Below are positions 1 through 9,718 of a DNA stretch of 44,199 bases, in pieces (positions within the stretch are counted from its first letter, which is position 1; each line of letters opens with the position of its first letter). This stretch comes from Bodo saltans. Its lineage: Eukaryota > Euglenozoa > Kinetoplastea > Eubodonida > Bodonidae. Under the pieces are notes generated by a model. It ran no database searches, was not told the DNA's origin, and saw nothing but the letters and a program-made list of their open reading frames with translations. A program made the translations under genes and the position numbers. The stretch is taken from assembly GCA_001460835.1 (NCBI GenBank), contig CYKH01000787.1, positions 1 through 44,199 on the forward strand, in the 5' to 3' direction.

Positions 1-148
1 GACCAAAAGCAACAAACAAACATGATGTGTGCATCGTGACTAACTTTGCTTTTTTTGGCCTGCTGTTCGACAGTCAAATGCTTTTCCCTCTACGTTCATC
101 TTTTCCAAAAAAAAACCCTGAGGAACAATCAACAAAGGAACTCGCAGA

Positions 149-159
149 TTTTTTTTCAG
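149..159 (+). promoter_or_regulatory. Probable spliced-leader acceptor for the kinase gene
   Basis: A run of eight T followed by CAG ends at 159. The first ATG downstream is the one at 238 that opens the kinase frame, giving a 5' UTR of about 78 nt. Tract plus first AG is the usual trans-splice acceptor of kinetoplastids; the assignment is inferred from sequence only. It also places the ATGs of the short frame at 27-263 upstream of the mature mRNA. Confidence 0.5.
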
Positions 160-237
160 GTACTTTACAAACTATTCGCTCGCCCAAAGGCACACATCAA
201 AAACTGAACACCTTCACGAATCCCCTGCTAAGAAGAA

Positions 238-3213
238 ATGCCGGAGCAGCTTCTCCACGATGAGGCTGCCTCAGCAAATTGCAGCGGCAAGTTTAGGAAC
301 GCAAAGAAGCTGCAGGAGGAATACAGCTTCAAAAAGGAAACTGACGTCATTGGCTCCGGCGCCTTTTCTGTTGTGTACCGAGCTACCCCCACAAGCAGTG
401 CAGCTCGAGCTGCCGTGCTGGCGGCAACAGTGGCGACGATGACGACAAGCCAGCACCATCGTCATAGCAGATCATCGTCGCTTTCTATGAACTCTCCATC
501 TCAGTCAAACAACAACAACAGCCCTTCGCAAACCGCCTCAAGTAACAACAGCAATGCACCACCACCTGCGATGGTGGCTCTGAAGGTGATTTCACGATTG
601 AACATCATCACCGAAGCAGAGAGCAGGCAGCAAAGGCGAGAAGTCGAACGTGAAGTGGGTGTGCTGCAGAAACTCAGCCACTCCGGGTGCACGATGGTAA
701 TCGAGACACTGCAAACGTCAGAGGAGTATATCATTGTCATGCAGCTCCTCGACGGCTGCATGGACGCGGGGAGATACTTGAAGGCGTACGGACCCCTGGT
801 CGAGGAGCATGCCGCATTGGTCATTTGCCAGTTGCTGCACACCGTCAAGTACCTCCACAGAAACTTCGGGCTCTTGCATCGAGACATCAAAGTGGAGAAC
901 CTCATCCTCTCCCCACCCGTGTCTCCATCACCCCCTACCACCTCAACCCTTTCCACCTCTGTTGGCGGTGCTGCTTTAACTGCACCCTCGGCGAACACCT
1001 CTTCCAACAACAACAACAACAACAACGTATCTGGGCACCAGCAGCCACATGCCGCATCATCACTGGTCATCGGTTCTGTGCTGCCGTCGCCACCGTCGTT
1101 AGAAGATTTGATGGCGGAGGAGGACCGTCATCACGGTAACGCTAACAACAAGGTGTTTCATCCGTCTGCCACCACTACCACCGCCACCACCACGACAGCG
1201 GCGACTGGGCTGACACCGAGTAGTAACACGTTGTTATTGCCATCTACCACAACGATGCCGTCCTCCTCCTCCTCAGCGGCCACCATGATGCGGGCTAGCC
1301 CAAACCTTGCGATTGCAACTGCAGATTCCGGCGTGATCAAACACATTCGTAACTACGGCAGAGTCACACTCGTCGACTTTGGCCTTGCTCGGTGGCTGCC
1401 TGCTCCATCGTCTTCGTCTCCGCAAAGTGCCGCAGCAGGTGGAGAGCCTCGTGCTCTGTCACCCACGCCAGCTGGACTGTCTCCTGTGTCCCCCAACCCA
1501 ATGCCTTCGCGTGGATGCAGTTCGTCATCATTCACGTACTCTGGAGGAGAGCTGTTTCCATCTGTTCCAACAACAACTGATCAGCATCTGCAACAACAAT
1601 CGATCTTCATGAGCTGCTGCGGGTCGGACAAGTACATGGCCCCAGAGATGCTGAAGTGGTACATAGAGCATTTCAGTTCCACCTCCTCAACGTCGTCGAT
1701 GCAAGGAGGAGGAGTAGGAGCGCCAATCTCGGCACCACCTGCCTCTGCGGCGGCAGGAGGGGGACCAGCAGCCCCATCATCGGCCGGCACCACCACCACC
1801 AACAGGAAGCTGGTGCCGATTGCCCACGCGATGAAGATGGACGTGTACTCGATCGGAGTAGTTGCCTATGCACTGCTCAGTGGCTGCTTACCCTACAGTG
1901 GCAAGACAAGGGCTGCCATCGCAACGCAGCAGCAGACAACCGTCGCGCTGAAGATGAACTCGCAGCATTGGCATGGCGTGTCGTCGGAGGCGAAGAGGTT
2001 TGTGTCGCGGTTATTAGCAACCGACGTGTTGGAGCGGTGCTCAATCGAAGAGGCTCTCGACGATGCGTGGCTTGCCTCTCCTGCGGCGCTCTGCTCGAAG
2101 CTTCATGTACTTCCGGAGCCGCTACTTACAGCGACGACGGCACCGTCGTTTTCTGCTCCAGCACAGTCGTCATCCTCCACGGCGAGTAAGACAACTGCCA
2201 TGCTCTCTCAGCTGTGCAACGAAAGAGGCGGCAAGTCACCTTCAAATCTATTGTCAGTAGATCAGCCTTCGTTTGGTCGCGTTGGAAGTGCAGGCGGCGG
2301 GGTCAATGGGAGTAGGAGTGGCAGTACTGGAAGCCCTGGTTGCGGCGATACGATCAGTGGGCATGCACTACTTCAACTACATGACCCCTCATCCACCTCC
2401 TCTCACTCCGCTCCATTATGCCATTATGGGATGCAGCACCACCAGCACCAGCAGCAGTCTTCTTCCTCGTCAAGAAGCAGTGCGTGCGACACATCATCCC
2501 CGTGTCTTCCATCCGGGCATCCGTTCTCCATCATGGACGAGGAGCCTGTCGCGCTGAAGATGAACTCGCAGCATTGGCATGGCGTGTCGTCGGAGGCGAA
2601 GAGGTTTGTGTCGCGGTTATTAGCAACCGACGTGTTGGAGCGGTGCTCAATCGAAGAGGCTCTCGACGATGCGTGGCTTGCCTCTCCTGCGGCGCTCTGC
2701 TCGAAGCTTCATGTACTTCCGGAGCCGCTACTTACAGCGACGACGGCACCGTCGTTTTCTGCTCCAGCACAGTCGTCATCCTCCACGGCGAGTAAGACAA
2801 CTGCCATGCTCTCTCAGCTGTGCAACGAAAGAGGCGGCAAGTCACCTTCAAATCTATTGTCAGTAGATCAGCCTTCGTTTGGTCGCGTTGGAAGTGCAGG
2901 CGGCGGGGTCAATGGGAGTAGGAGTGGCAGTACTGGAAGCCCTGGTTGCGGCGATACGATCAGTGGGCATGCACTACTTCAACTACATGACCCCTCATCC
3001 ACCTCCTCTCACTCCGCTCCATTATGCCATTATGGGATGCAGCACCACTACCAGCAGCACCAGCAGTCTTCTTCCTCGTCAAGAAGCAGTGCGTGCGACA
3101 GTTCATCCCCGTGTCTTCCATCCGGGCATCCGTTCTCCATCATGGACGAGGAGCCTCCAGGAGCAGGAGGGGCTGTGGGGGTCTCGTTCAGCAAGAGCTC
3201 GATGAGGACTTAG
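238..3213 (+). CDS. CAMK-like serine/threonine protein kinase with large inserts and duplicated C-terminus
   Basis: 991-residue protein kinase. Visible motifs: glycine loop GSGAFSVV at residues 39-46, VALK lysine K116, catalytic loop HRDIKVEN at 214-221, DFG at 380-382, YMAPEM around 466-471 and DVYSIG at 535-540. The end of the C-lobe (FVSRLLATD, EALDDAWL) reads like the CAMK group. All key catalytic residues are present, so it should be active. Low-complexity inserts separate the catalytic loop from DFG (about 155 residues, with a seven-Asn run) and DFG from APE (about 85 residues). Residues 569-770, which hold the last C-lobe helices and the Ser-rich tail, are repeated at 771-973. The start is the first ATG after the probable splice acceptor. 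The substrate is unknown. The next gene is a pseudokinase. Confidence 0.9.
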   Translation: MPEQLLHDEAASANCSGKFRNAKKLQEEYSFKKETDVIGSGAFSVVYRATPTSSAARAAVLAATVATMTTSQHHRHSRSSSLSMNSPSQSNNNNSPSQTASSNNSNAPPPAMVALKVISRLNIITEAESRQQRREVEREVGVLQKLSHSGCTMVIETLQTSEEYIIVMQLLDGCMDAGRYLKAYGPLVEEHAALVICQLLHTVKYLHRNFGLLHRDIKVENLILSPPVSPSPPTTSTLSTSVGGAALTAPSANTSSNNNNNNNVSGHQQPHAASSLVIGSVLPSPPSLEDLMAEEDRHHGNANNKVFHPSATTTTATTTTAATGLTPSSNTLLLPSTTTMPSSSSSAATMMRASPNLAIATADSGVIKHIRNYGRVTLVDFGLARWLPAPSSSSPQSAAAGGEPRALSPTPAGLSPVSPNPMPSRGCSSSSFTYSGGELFPSVPTTTDQHLQQQSIFMSCCGSDKYMAPEMLKWYIEHFSSTSSTSSMQGGGVGAPISAPPASAAAGGGPAAPSSAGTTTTNRKLVPIAHAMKMDVYSIGVVAYALLSGCLPYSGKTRAAIATQQQTTVALKMNSQHWHGVSSEAKRFVSRLLATDVLERCSIEEALDDAWLASPAALCSKLHVLPEPLLTATTAPSFSAPAQSSSSTASKTTAMLSQLCNERGGKSPSNLLSVDQPSFGRVGSAGGGVNGSRSGSTGSPGCGDTISGHALLQLHDPSSTSSHSAPLCHYGMQHHQHQQQSSSSSRSSACDTSSPCLPSGHPFSIMDEEPVALKMNSQHWHGVSSEAKRFVSRLLATDVLERCSIEEALDDAWLASPAALCSKLHVLPEPLLTATTAPSFSAPAQSSSSTASKTTAMLSQLCNERGGKSPSNLLSVDQPSFGRVGSAGGGVNGSRSGSTGSPGCGDTISGHALLQLHDPSSTSSHSAPLCHYGMQHHYQQHQQSSSSSRSSACDSSSPCLPSGHPFSIMDEEPPGAGGAVGVSFSKSSMRT
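1942..2547 (+). repeat. Tandem duplication in kinase gene, copy 1 (606 bp)
   Basis: Direct repeat beginning at the codons for VALKMNSQHW and ending with MDEEP. It is followed directly by copy 2. The unit is 202 codons, so the frame is kept. Copies differ by a 3-bp indel with local changes in a CAG/CAC-rich stretch (about 2440-2460) and by one changed codon (ACA versus AGT, about 2489). Confidence 0.95.
2548..3156 (+). repeat. Tandem duplication in kinase gene, copy 2 (609 bp)
   Basis: Near-identical second copy of 1942-2547 with one extra codon in the His/Gln-rich stretch. It adds a detached second C-lobe tail segment that a kinase fold does not need. After it the protein has only 18 further residues. 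Confidence 0.95.
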
Positions 3214-3750
3214 AGAAGAAAGAAACACAAGTTTCTCTCACAGTATCATATAGCACACAATAGCACACCAACATCGCAGCCGACAGTTACACATGAAACG
3301 GAGGTACAGTGAAACATTCAACTCGAAAGTACTCCCTGCGAGTCGGTGAACGACTTTCAAAGTTAACAAAAGTTTTTTTTTCTCGTTTGCGGGAGAGAGG
3401 GATCGGATGGAAATATCAACACACAGATTGTACGCACCAAAATTGCAAGTTCGTGTCTGTTCCCGACCCCTCCCGCACTTCATCCCCCCAGATTGTTGTT
3501 GTTGTCCCCCACTGCTCCCCGTTTGTCACACTCTCGCAATTATTGTTGAGCTCAACACCACCGTTTTTTTTCTTAAAAATAAAAAGAATTATGGACTTTG
3601 GCAAGAGATTGCATGCCGTCTTCGCATTTTATTCTGATTAACAGTCAAAGTGAAAAAACAACAACAAAATATTGTTGAGCCACATTCAAAGAATATTTGA
3701 AACACTTTAGAGGTGAAACTCTCCTTTCAGCAATCCGAAACGCACCTTTT
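3214..3750 (+). other. Intergenic region with 3' UTR and splice acceptor
   Basis: 537 bp without a convincing gene. It is rich in T, C and A runs, with several polypyrimidine tracts (for example around 3369-3384 and 3565-3575). The last tract, CTCTCCTTTCAG ending at 3730, is a good trans-splice acceptor 20 nt before the next ATG. Short frames here on both strands have UTR-like composition. Confidence 0.6.
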
Positions 3751-6700
3751 ATGGACCCCAACATCGCGAAAGCTGCACCGCATTATGTCGGGCAGCCAAC
3801 AGTTGCCTCCGTCTTAACGCTCGACTTCAACGGTCCAGCATATTCCGGAAAGACGGGTGGGTCCCCAAAAGTACGCCGCCATAGCTCTGGCGGTGTCCTC
3901 GTCAACAACAACAACAACAACAACAACAGTAGCGCTAACAACAACAACACCAAGAGCCAACCGCAACAATCATCGGGTGATACTGCGCAGCAGCCTCGCC
4001 TCATGTCCCCAGCATCATCATCAAGCAGACTGCACGCACTCAGTACACAGCCCCCCACTCCTTCTGGCAAATCGGGTGCATCACTGTCACCAGGTCAGCC
4101 AGCTGCCCTTCAACCACCTCCCGCAGCTAGCCGCAGGTTGAACTTCACAGGCAATATTGACATAGACGACACCCCATCTGCAACACCACCCAGTGCCACC
4201 CCAACAGGGAGCCGCAGCGGTGGTGCAGGGTTCGGACTTGGGGATGTTGCTGGGGGGAGCCGTGGAGGTGGTGGCGGGACTCCGTCTGCATCGACGAGCC
4301 CCTCTGCCGCTGTCCTTTCACCCCCCAACGTCTCTTTTGGTGTCACCTCTGGTGTAGATCCAACGTCCTTCGCAATGCAGCCTTATCAAAGCCGCGACCC
4401 ACAACCACAGCAACCAGGATCACCACAGATTGCGCGGAGTACCAACAGCGGCCTGTTCCAGCGTGGGATTGGTGGCGCTGGATCTCAAAATCCGAGCTTA
4501 GGGGCAAGCCGACCCCTGCAACAGCAGCAAGTTCGAGGCAATAGCAAACCCGGTGAGGGTGGTGGTTACGGTGCCCCAGGGACGAATGGTGGTGGCCTGG
4601 AAACAATTTTAGGAAACGGAGCGGCAGTAGGAGGCGGCAATGCGGGGGTGACTGCTGTCGGCGGCGCTGGCTCAACATTCTGCAATGTGCGCCCCGCCGC
4701 CACTCTCCGCGTCGGTGTCGTGCAAATCTCCGCCTCCGCGCCCCACGCAGAGGGAACTACCACAACACCGCCGCCCTCAAGCCCATCCTTGGCATCCTCG
4801 TCGCTTGTCGCAGCGACCGCAGCAATCCGCACGTTTGTATTCCCGACCCTCCCACCATCGGTGACAACAACAACTGGCGTCAAGGGCAGTGGCGTGCTGA
4901 TGGAGGGCATTCTACAGTCTATCGTGCAAGAGTTCACGGCGCTGATCAGCAGCGCCTCCGACCATGCAGCCTATGCAGACTACGTGGCGCTGAATTCCAG
5001 CGGAGGGTACAGTGGCACCTACCAGACCTCCACGTCGTCACATAGTCGACAGCCTCGAAGCCGCTCTGTGTCGGCGGGTGGAGTTGGCGGTAGAATTCGT
5101 CTTTCTGCGACTCTACAAGAAGATCACGAAGGTGGCCCTTCACACCTCACTGGTAGCGGTGGTGGCGGTGCGAATGGTTCTAACAGCTTTGGGCAGCGGC
5201 CCTCTGGTCTGTCTCTGTTGCAGCAGCACTCGTCCCAGCTCACTGTCGAGGGAAGCACTCTCAGCGACACGCTCATGCCCCCTTTTTCCGCGGAGGTGGC
5301 CGCATCGTCTGTTCACACAGAGGGAGATACTTCGTCCGCTTCTCCACTTCTGCTGGATAGCCAACCGACTCAGTTGATGCTCAGCGATACAGGAGATGCT
5401 GCGCTAGCAGTTGCCGCTGCCGCTGCTGCTCTGGAGCCGCAGCCACTACCACTGCCTACGATGCCTCCGACGCAAACAGGCCCACCAGCATCAGCAGTCT
5501 TTGCAACCCTCCCGGCTTGGTCTGTATCCCCTGCGTTTATCGTGAAAGAAGTGGCCCCAGCGGCGACAGCGCCGCCACCTCACCCAAAGTACAACCACCG
5601 AAGGTCAGAGAGCAGCGCGGCATCATTGGGCGGTCAAATCACATCAAGCCTTTACTTTGGCACAACGCCTCCTAACACCAGCACCACGACCACCCCAGCC
5701 TCCTCCACCCGAGGAGGAGCGGTGTCGTCATCGCGCCTCGCCCCCTCATCGGTTGCAACGCCCTGCATTGTCGTCGTCCAGCCGTTCATCAACAACGGCA
5801 ATATTCTCGACCGGTTTCAGTCGTGGTCCTCGCGCGGTGCCACCACCCGCCCCTCACGTGTCGATCAGGAAATTGTCATTCGCCGCATCCTTTGGAGCGT
5901 GCTGGAGCAGCTCGCGGTCATCCACGATGCGGGTGAGGCGCACGGAAGCGTCAAAGCAACAAATGTCTTCGCGTGGCGGGATGTTGCAGAGGCCCAGCAA
6001 GCCGCGGCGACCGGCACAACGCTTCATGACAACGATGAGGGCAGCTTTCACGCTGCTGTGGGTCGCACGACAAGTAATGTTGGTGGTGGCGTTGCAGGAC
6101 GACGCCGCTCGAGCAAAGCGCGCCATGCAGCAATGGGCCCTCTTGATTGGTGCACCGACGCTGTCCTCGTGGACGGAATCTACCATCGCCTCGACGAAGC
6201 AGCACGGAAGGTGTTCGAGCGAGAAAGCAACGCGACCTCCGACGCCGCCACAGCAGCAGCACTTGCTGCCATCTCTACGGAATGGGCTCGTCTGCAGGAG
6301 TACGACTACGTGCTGCCCCCAGAGTGCCTGCAGCGAACCGCAGCAGCTGACGTCACATCCGGCACTTTCGATGCGTCCTCTACAGCTGGATCGGCCAGCA
6401 GTGGCCTGCCACCTCTTAAAAGTTCGATCACACCAACATCCACTACCACCATGCCCGACTCTCCCTTTTCGATGTCTGTTGTCTCACAAGGGTCTATCAG
6501 CAAGAGGTTGACTCCTGCAGCAGACTTATGGAACGTCGGCCTCCTTGCTATCCATTTAGCAGATGGTGGTTTTCCCACGTGGCTCCGCCGCCAAGCAAAG
6601 CCTGTGCCGAGTTTGTCGAGCAGCTCCGGGTGGTCGCACAAGTTTCACTCTTTTGTACAAGTGTGCGTCTCCCTCAATCCTGAGCAGCGCAGTTCAGCAC

Positions 6701-8526
6701 GGGAACTTCTAGAGGACCCATGGTTCCAGAGTGTCATCATGCCGACTCCGGTGTCCGACATGGTCTCCGCTGCCGCGTCGTCCAGTAGTCGACAGAACCT
6801 CGCCACTCTACCGAGGAATGAGGTTGAGGAGGCGTTGCTGATCAACAGTCTACTGCAACACCTGCACCTCAGGGCATCAAGCGGCAACAAGCTGCACTCG
6901 GTCGGTAGTGGGGACGAGCACAACGGAGGGGTTGCAGACGGCGCGTCGCCCTCAACAGCCCCAGCTCCACGCTCAGCAGCAGCAGCAGCAGCGGCATCTT
7001 CATTGCAGCCGTCTGTCGTGTCCCGACCGTTACGCCATTTGTTCGATGTCTCTGAGGATGGGCGTCGTGTATTCCTCCCCCAGCGTAACTACCTCCAAAC
7101 AATGGCAGAGTTGGAGTACTGCTGCCTTCAGCAAGTCGTCGCGACGAAACGCTCACTCGAAGCCAGCCATCGAGGGCTGATGGGGAGCTCAACCTTCGCC
7201 ACCACGGACACCTTGACATCGCCCGCTGGGTTGAACAATCACCCAAGACCCCCACACGCCAACATCACCATGCCCTCTCAGCTCCTCCCCACGGTGACCA
7301 TGAAGGCCTCCTTCGATGAGGGCAACGACGACGATGTTCAGCAGCAAGGCATCGCCGGGGCAGCAGCACTTCAACCTCGAGAGAGCAGCGTGGACAGTGG
7401 TGGCCTGCACTTAGGGGATGAGGGAGGGGGCAACGGTGACGGGTATCTTTTTGGCCACCACATCACAACCGGTGATCCAATGATGGTGGAATACAACGCA
7501 ATGCTCTCGCGCCTCGGTGGTGGCAGCAGTGGTGGTCAAGGCGATCTCTCTTCTCGACAACTCCCGCCGCACTCTGCACGGTCTCGCAGCTCGTCGGACC
7601 TCACGAGAGCTGGCGGCAACACTGCCGCCGCGATGGCACTGTCCTCCAACTCCGCTGGAAGCACCGGCGTGGGAGGTGACGTTTCTGCATTCATGCTCAG
7701 CGGCAACAGTGATAGCACACAGCAGCCGTGGGGCAGCGGCGTCGATGGATTTATGATGGACAAGTACGCATCGATTGCATCATCCACTGCTATGGGGCAA
7801 CCGATGGTGTCGACAACAATGTACCGTACCCATGCCCCACCATCGCCTCGAAAGCCATACGTCCCAGGAGAGCCCCTGCCGACCCTCACGCCCCTCTCGA
7901 ACAAGCCACCATTCCTTGCCGCGTTCTTGGCTACCATGGAGCAGTGCCGCAGGGAGGCTCTGCTGGACTGCGGTTACATTGTTGTGACCTCCACCACCAA
8001 AGACGTAGCCACGTCGTCGTCCATTCCGTCGAACGAGTCCATCATCACGATTCAAGGAGAAGACCTCTCCGCGACGCAGCGACGAGAAGTTGACACGGTG
8101 GACCAGCGATTTGCAGGGTTAACGCAAGCCTTTTTAGATCTGTATGATCTGGCACCGATATGCGGGGATCAATGGGTCATGTCTATCTTGCAAGCGATGA
8201 GGAAGCACACAGCAACAGAAGACCTGATTGAACCTGTGATTCGCTGTTGGAAGCAGAAGAAACAACAACAGCAGCAACAGCCATTGTCGCCCTCCGTGAG
8301 CGCTGCGAACCACGCTGTCGTCGTGCCGTCGACTGTTGTTGGGGGAGGTATGGCATCGAGCCAGCAACAGCAACCCTCACAAAAAGCCGTCGGGCCCAAC
8401 AACAGTGTAGGGGGCGACGGTGTGTCTGGCGGTGATGCTATTGTTGACGCAACACCAACCGATTTCAACAATTTCTTGTTCTCGAAGTGGATGACATTAG
8501 GCGCGCTGACGCTACAAGAGAGGTAG
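3751..8526 (+). CDS. Giant pseudokinase-like protein
   Basis: 1591 residues from the ATG at 3751; the frame is open further upstream, but that part precedes the likely splice acceptor at 3729-3730. Most of the chain is Ser, Gly, Pro, Asn and Gln-rich, including eight AAC codons at 3904-3927. A kinase-like core can be read around residues 590-1000: a possible beta-3 lysine in FIVKEV (K599), a hinge-like stretch (VVVQPFINNGNILDRF), then HGSVKATNV at 731-739 where HRDxKxxN is expected, a degenerate VLVDGI in place of DFG, ADLWNVG with D925, and NPEQRSSARELL with R980. Loss of the HRD aspartate and of DFG argues for a pseudokinase, with a C-lobe closest in feel to the STE group. Role unknown; scaffold or allosteric partner is an inference. 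Kinase-like core confidence is moderate. Confidence 0.75.
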   Translation: MDPNIAKAAPHYVGQPTVASVLTLDFNGPAYSGKTGGSPKVRRHSSGGVLVNNNNNNNNSSANNNNTKSQPQQSSGDTAQQPRLMSPASSSSRLHALSTQPPTPSGKSGASLSPGQPAALQPPPAASRRLNFTGNIDIDDTPSATPPSATPTGSRSGGAGFGLGDVAGGSRGGGGGTPSASTSPSAAVLSPPNVSFGVTSGVDPTSFAMQPYQSRDPQPQQPGSPQIARSTNSGLFQRGIGGAGSQNPSLGASRPLQQQQVRGNSKPGEGGGYGAPGTNGGGLETILGNGAAVGGGNAGVTAVGGAGSTFCNVRPAATLRVGVVQISASAPHAEGTTTTPPPSSPSLASSSLVAATAAIRTFVFPTLPPSVTTTTGVKGSGVLMEGILQSIVQEFTALISSASDHAAYADYVALNSSGGYSGTYQTSTSSHSRQPRSRSVSAGGVGGRIRLSATLQEDHEGGPSHLTGSGGGGANGSNSFGQRPSGLSLLQQHSSQLTVEGSTLSDTLMPPFSAEVAASSVHTEGDTSSASPLLLDSQPTQLMLSDTGDAALAVAAAAAALEPQPLPLPTMPPTQTGPPASAVFATLPAWSVSPAFIVKEVAPAATAPPPHPKYNHRRSESSAASLGGQITSSLYFGTTPPNTSTTTTPASSTRGGAVSSSRLAPSSVATPCIVVVQPFINNGNILDRFQSWSSRGATTRPSRVDQEIVIRRILWSVLEQLAVIHDAGEAHGSVKATNVFAWRDVAEAQQAAATGTTLHDNDEGSFHAAVGRTTSNVGGGVAGRRRSSKARHAAMGPLDWCTDAVLVDGIYHRLDEAARKVFERESNATSDAATAAALAAISTEWARLQEYDYVLPPECLQRTAAADVTSGTFDASSTAGSASSGLPPLKSSITPTSTTTMPDSPFSMSVVSQGSISKRLTPAADLWNVGLLAIHLADGGFPTWLRRQAKPVPSLSSSSGWSHKFHSFVQVCVSLNPEQRSSARELLEDPWFQSVIMPTPVSDMVSAAASSSSRQNLATLPRNEVEEALLINSLLQHLHLRASSGNKLHSVGSGDEHNGGVADGASPSTAPAPRSAAAAAAASSLQPSVVSRPLRHLFDVSEDGRRVFLPQRNYLQTMAELEYCCLQQVVATKRSLEASHRGLMGSSTFATTDTLTSPAGLNNHPRPPHANITMPSQLLPTVTMKASFDEGNDDDVQQQGIAGAAALQPRESSVDSGGLHLGDEGGGNGDGYLFGHHITTGDPMMVEYNAMLSRLGGGSSGGQGDLSSRQLPPHSARSRSSSDLTRAGGNTAAAMALSSNSAGSTGVGGDVSAFMLSGNSDSTQQPWGSGVDGFMMDKYASIASSTAMGQPMVSTTMYRTHAPPSPRKPYVPGEPLPTLTPLSNKPPFLAAFLATMEQCRREALLDCGYIVVTSTTKDVATSSSIPSNESIITIQGEDLSATQRREVDTVDQRFAGLTQAFLDLYDLAPICGDQWVMSILQAMRKHTATEDLIEPVIRCWKQKKQQQQQQPLSPSVSAANHAVVVPSTVVGGGMASSQQQQPSQKAVGPNNSVGGDGVSGGDAIVDATPTDFNNFLFSKWMTLGALTLQER

Positions 8527-8709
8527 TGAGATTCCCCTTTTCTGTTGCTATTGCGTAAATCTCGTTATTTCGTTTTTTTTGCAAGCAACCATTTGTTTGT
8601 TAGAGTTTTTTTCCCCCACTCGCTGCGCGTTCGACTTGTTGCGAAAATGCTTTTTCACTAAACTTCTGCAATACTGAAGGTCAGGACACAAAAAATACAG
8701 TTCAGACAG

Positions 8710-9429
8710 ATGGTCGGGACTTCCAGCCCAGCGTTGAAGAGCGCCAAGCCCGCCTCCAAAAAGGCCGCCAAGAAGGACAACCAGAAGCAGCCCCAACAAG
8801 TCCTGCACAGCTCGGTTGTGGTGACGGAGTTGCCCGCCGACATGAAGTTGATCTACCACCGCACGGTTCGACAAATGCTGCCTGCCGTGGTTCAAAAGTC
8901 CATCCCTGTCCCTGAAATCATTGAAGAAGCCGATGGAGCAACGATGATCTTTGAAGTGGATAGCAAACATATAGCCGAAGCGATGCAGAAGCGTCTGAAC
9001 AGAACAACCGTCTACGGAAATCGCTGGCACGTTGATATTCTTCCAGTAGAAGCGTTGATTCCCAACCAAGAGGCGAATGTTGTGGATGTGACCCTGAACC
9101 CACCGGGACTGGCGTGCGATGTGCGTCAAGCGCTGCAGTCTGTACAAGGGTTCCTTGCGGTAGATCACGCCACTGCACGGCCTCAGTCTGGTGATGACAA
9201 CGAAGAAGATGAAGCGAACGAGGCTGAGGAGGCGAAGAAGGCCACCCCCCACTCTGCTGGCCGCGGTGGTGCGGAAGCCCCAGTGAAACGACTTGTCGCC
9301 GTCTTTGCTGAGGAGGGTGCCGCCATTCATGCCCGCGCTGTGCTCTCTGGTCGTTTGGTAGGTACGCAGGGGTCGAGAATGTTCTTGAGACTTCGCCGTC
9401 GCGCTGGTCCACCTGCTAAAAAGCAGTGA
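8710..9429 (+). CDS. Small basic protein with two RRM-like segments
   Basis: 239 residues, starting at the ATG after an A-rich leader. The N-terminus is Lys/Ala-rich (residues 1-30). Residues 35-112 follow a beta-alpha-beta-beta-alpha-beta order: VVVTELP, a helix through RTVRQMLPAVV, PEIIEEADG, ATMIFEV, helix HIAEAMQKRL, then NRWHVDIL. That is the topology of an RNA recognition motif, though the aromatic RNP residues are poor. A second such pattern spans about 120-233 (VVDVTLN, helix DVRQALQSV, later LVAVFA, helix AAIHARAVLSG, MFLRLRR), split by an acidic Glu-rich linker near 165-180. It ends with a basic tail. RNA binding is an inference from fold pattern; I do not recognise a named family. 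Confidence 0.7.
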   Translation: MVGTSSPALKSAKPASKKAAKKDNQKQPQQVLHSSVVVTELPADMKLIYHRTVRQMLPAVVQKSIPVPEIIEEADGATMIFEVDSKHIAEAMQKRLNRTTVYGNRWHVDILPVEALIPNQEANVVDVTLNPPGLACDVRQALQSVQGFLAVDHATARPQSGDDNEEDEANEAEEAKKATPHSAGRGGAEAPVKRLVAVFAEEGAAIHARAVLSGRLVGTQGSRMFLRLRRRAGPPAKKQ

Positions 9430-9674
9430 TACACAACGTGAAAAAATCCCGGAGGGAGTAGTTAAAAGAATGAGTGGCAGACACTAACCGAACCGAATTG
9501 CACTCATTGACGTGAAAAACAAACTTTTCTTGACTGAACTTTGGAATTGACCCCCTTGTGGTAGCAAAAATCAATTACCTTTGCGTTATTTTTTTCCCCC
9601 AATAAACAACACACAACGCGAATAGTATTTCGAAACGATCACAAAATACAGTCGGTAGAATTCGATAAAAAAGT

Positions 9675-9695
9675 CATTTCCCCCCTTCACTTCAG
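9675..9695 (+). promoter_or_regulatory. Probable spliced-leader acceptor
   Basis: A C/T-rich tract ending in TTCAG at 9695, 23 nt before the ATG at 9719. A second AG follows at 9709-9710. Inferred trans-splice site for the coiled-coil gene. Confidence 0.5.
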
Positions 9696-9718
9696 TACCC
9701 CTGACAACAGATATCGAG

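Noticed and set aside
27-263. 78-codon open frame overlapping the kinase start
   Set aside because: Its ATGs lie before the probable splice acceptor at 159, its composition is UTR-like, and it overlaps the much better kinase frame.
501-1070. 189-codon frame on the - strand inside the kinase gene, and many like it elsewhere
   Set aside because: Mirror frames of low-complexity coding sequence on the opposite strand of a one-direction array. They show no domain and no start context.
8548-9330. 260-codon - strand frame opposite the RRM-like gene
   Set aside because: No recognisable domain, and the + strand frame has the better start context and protein-like pattern.
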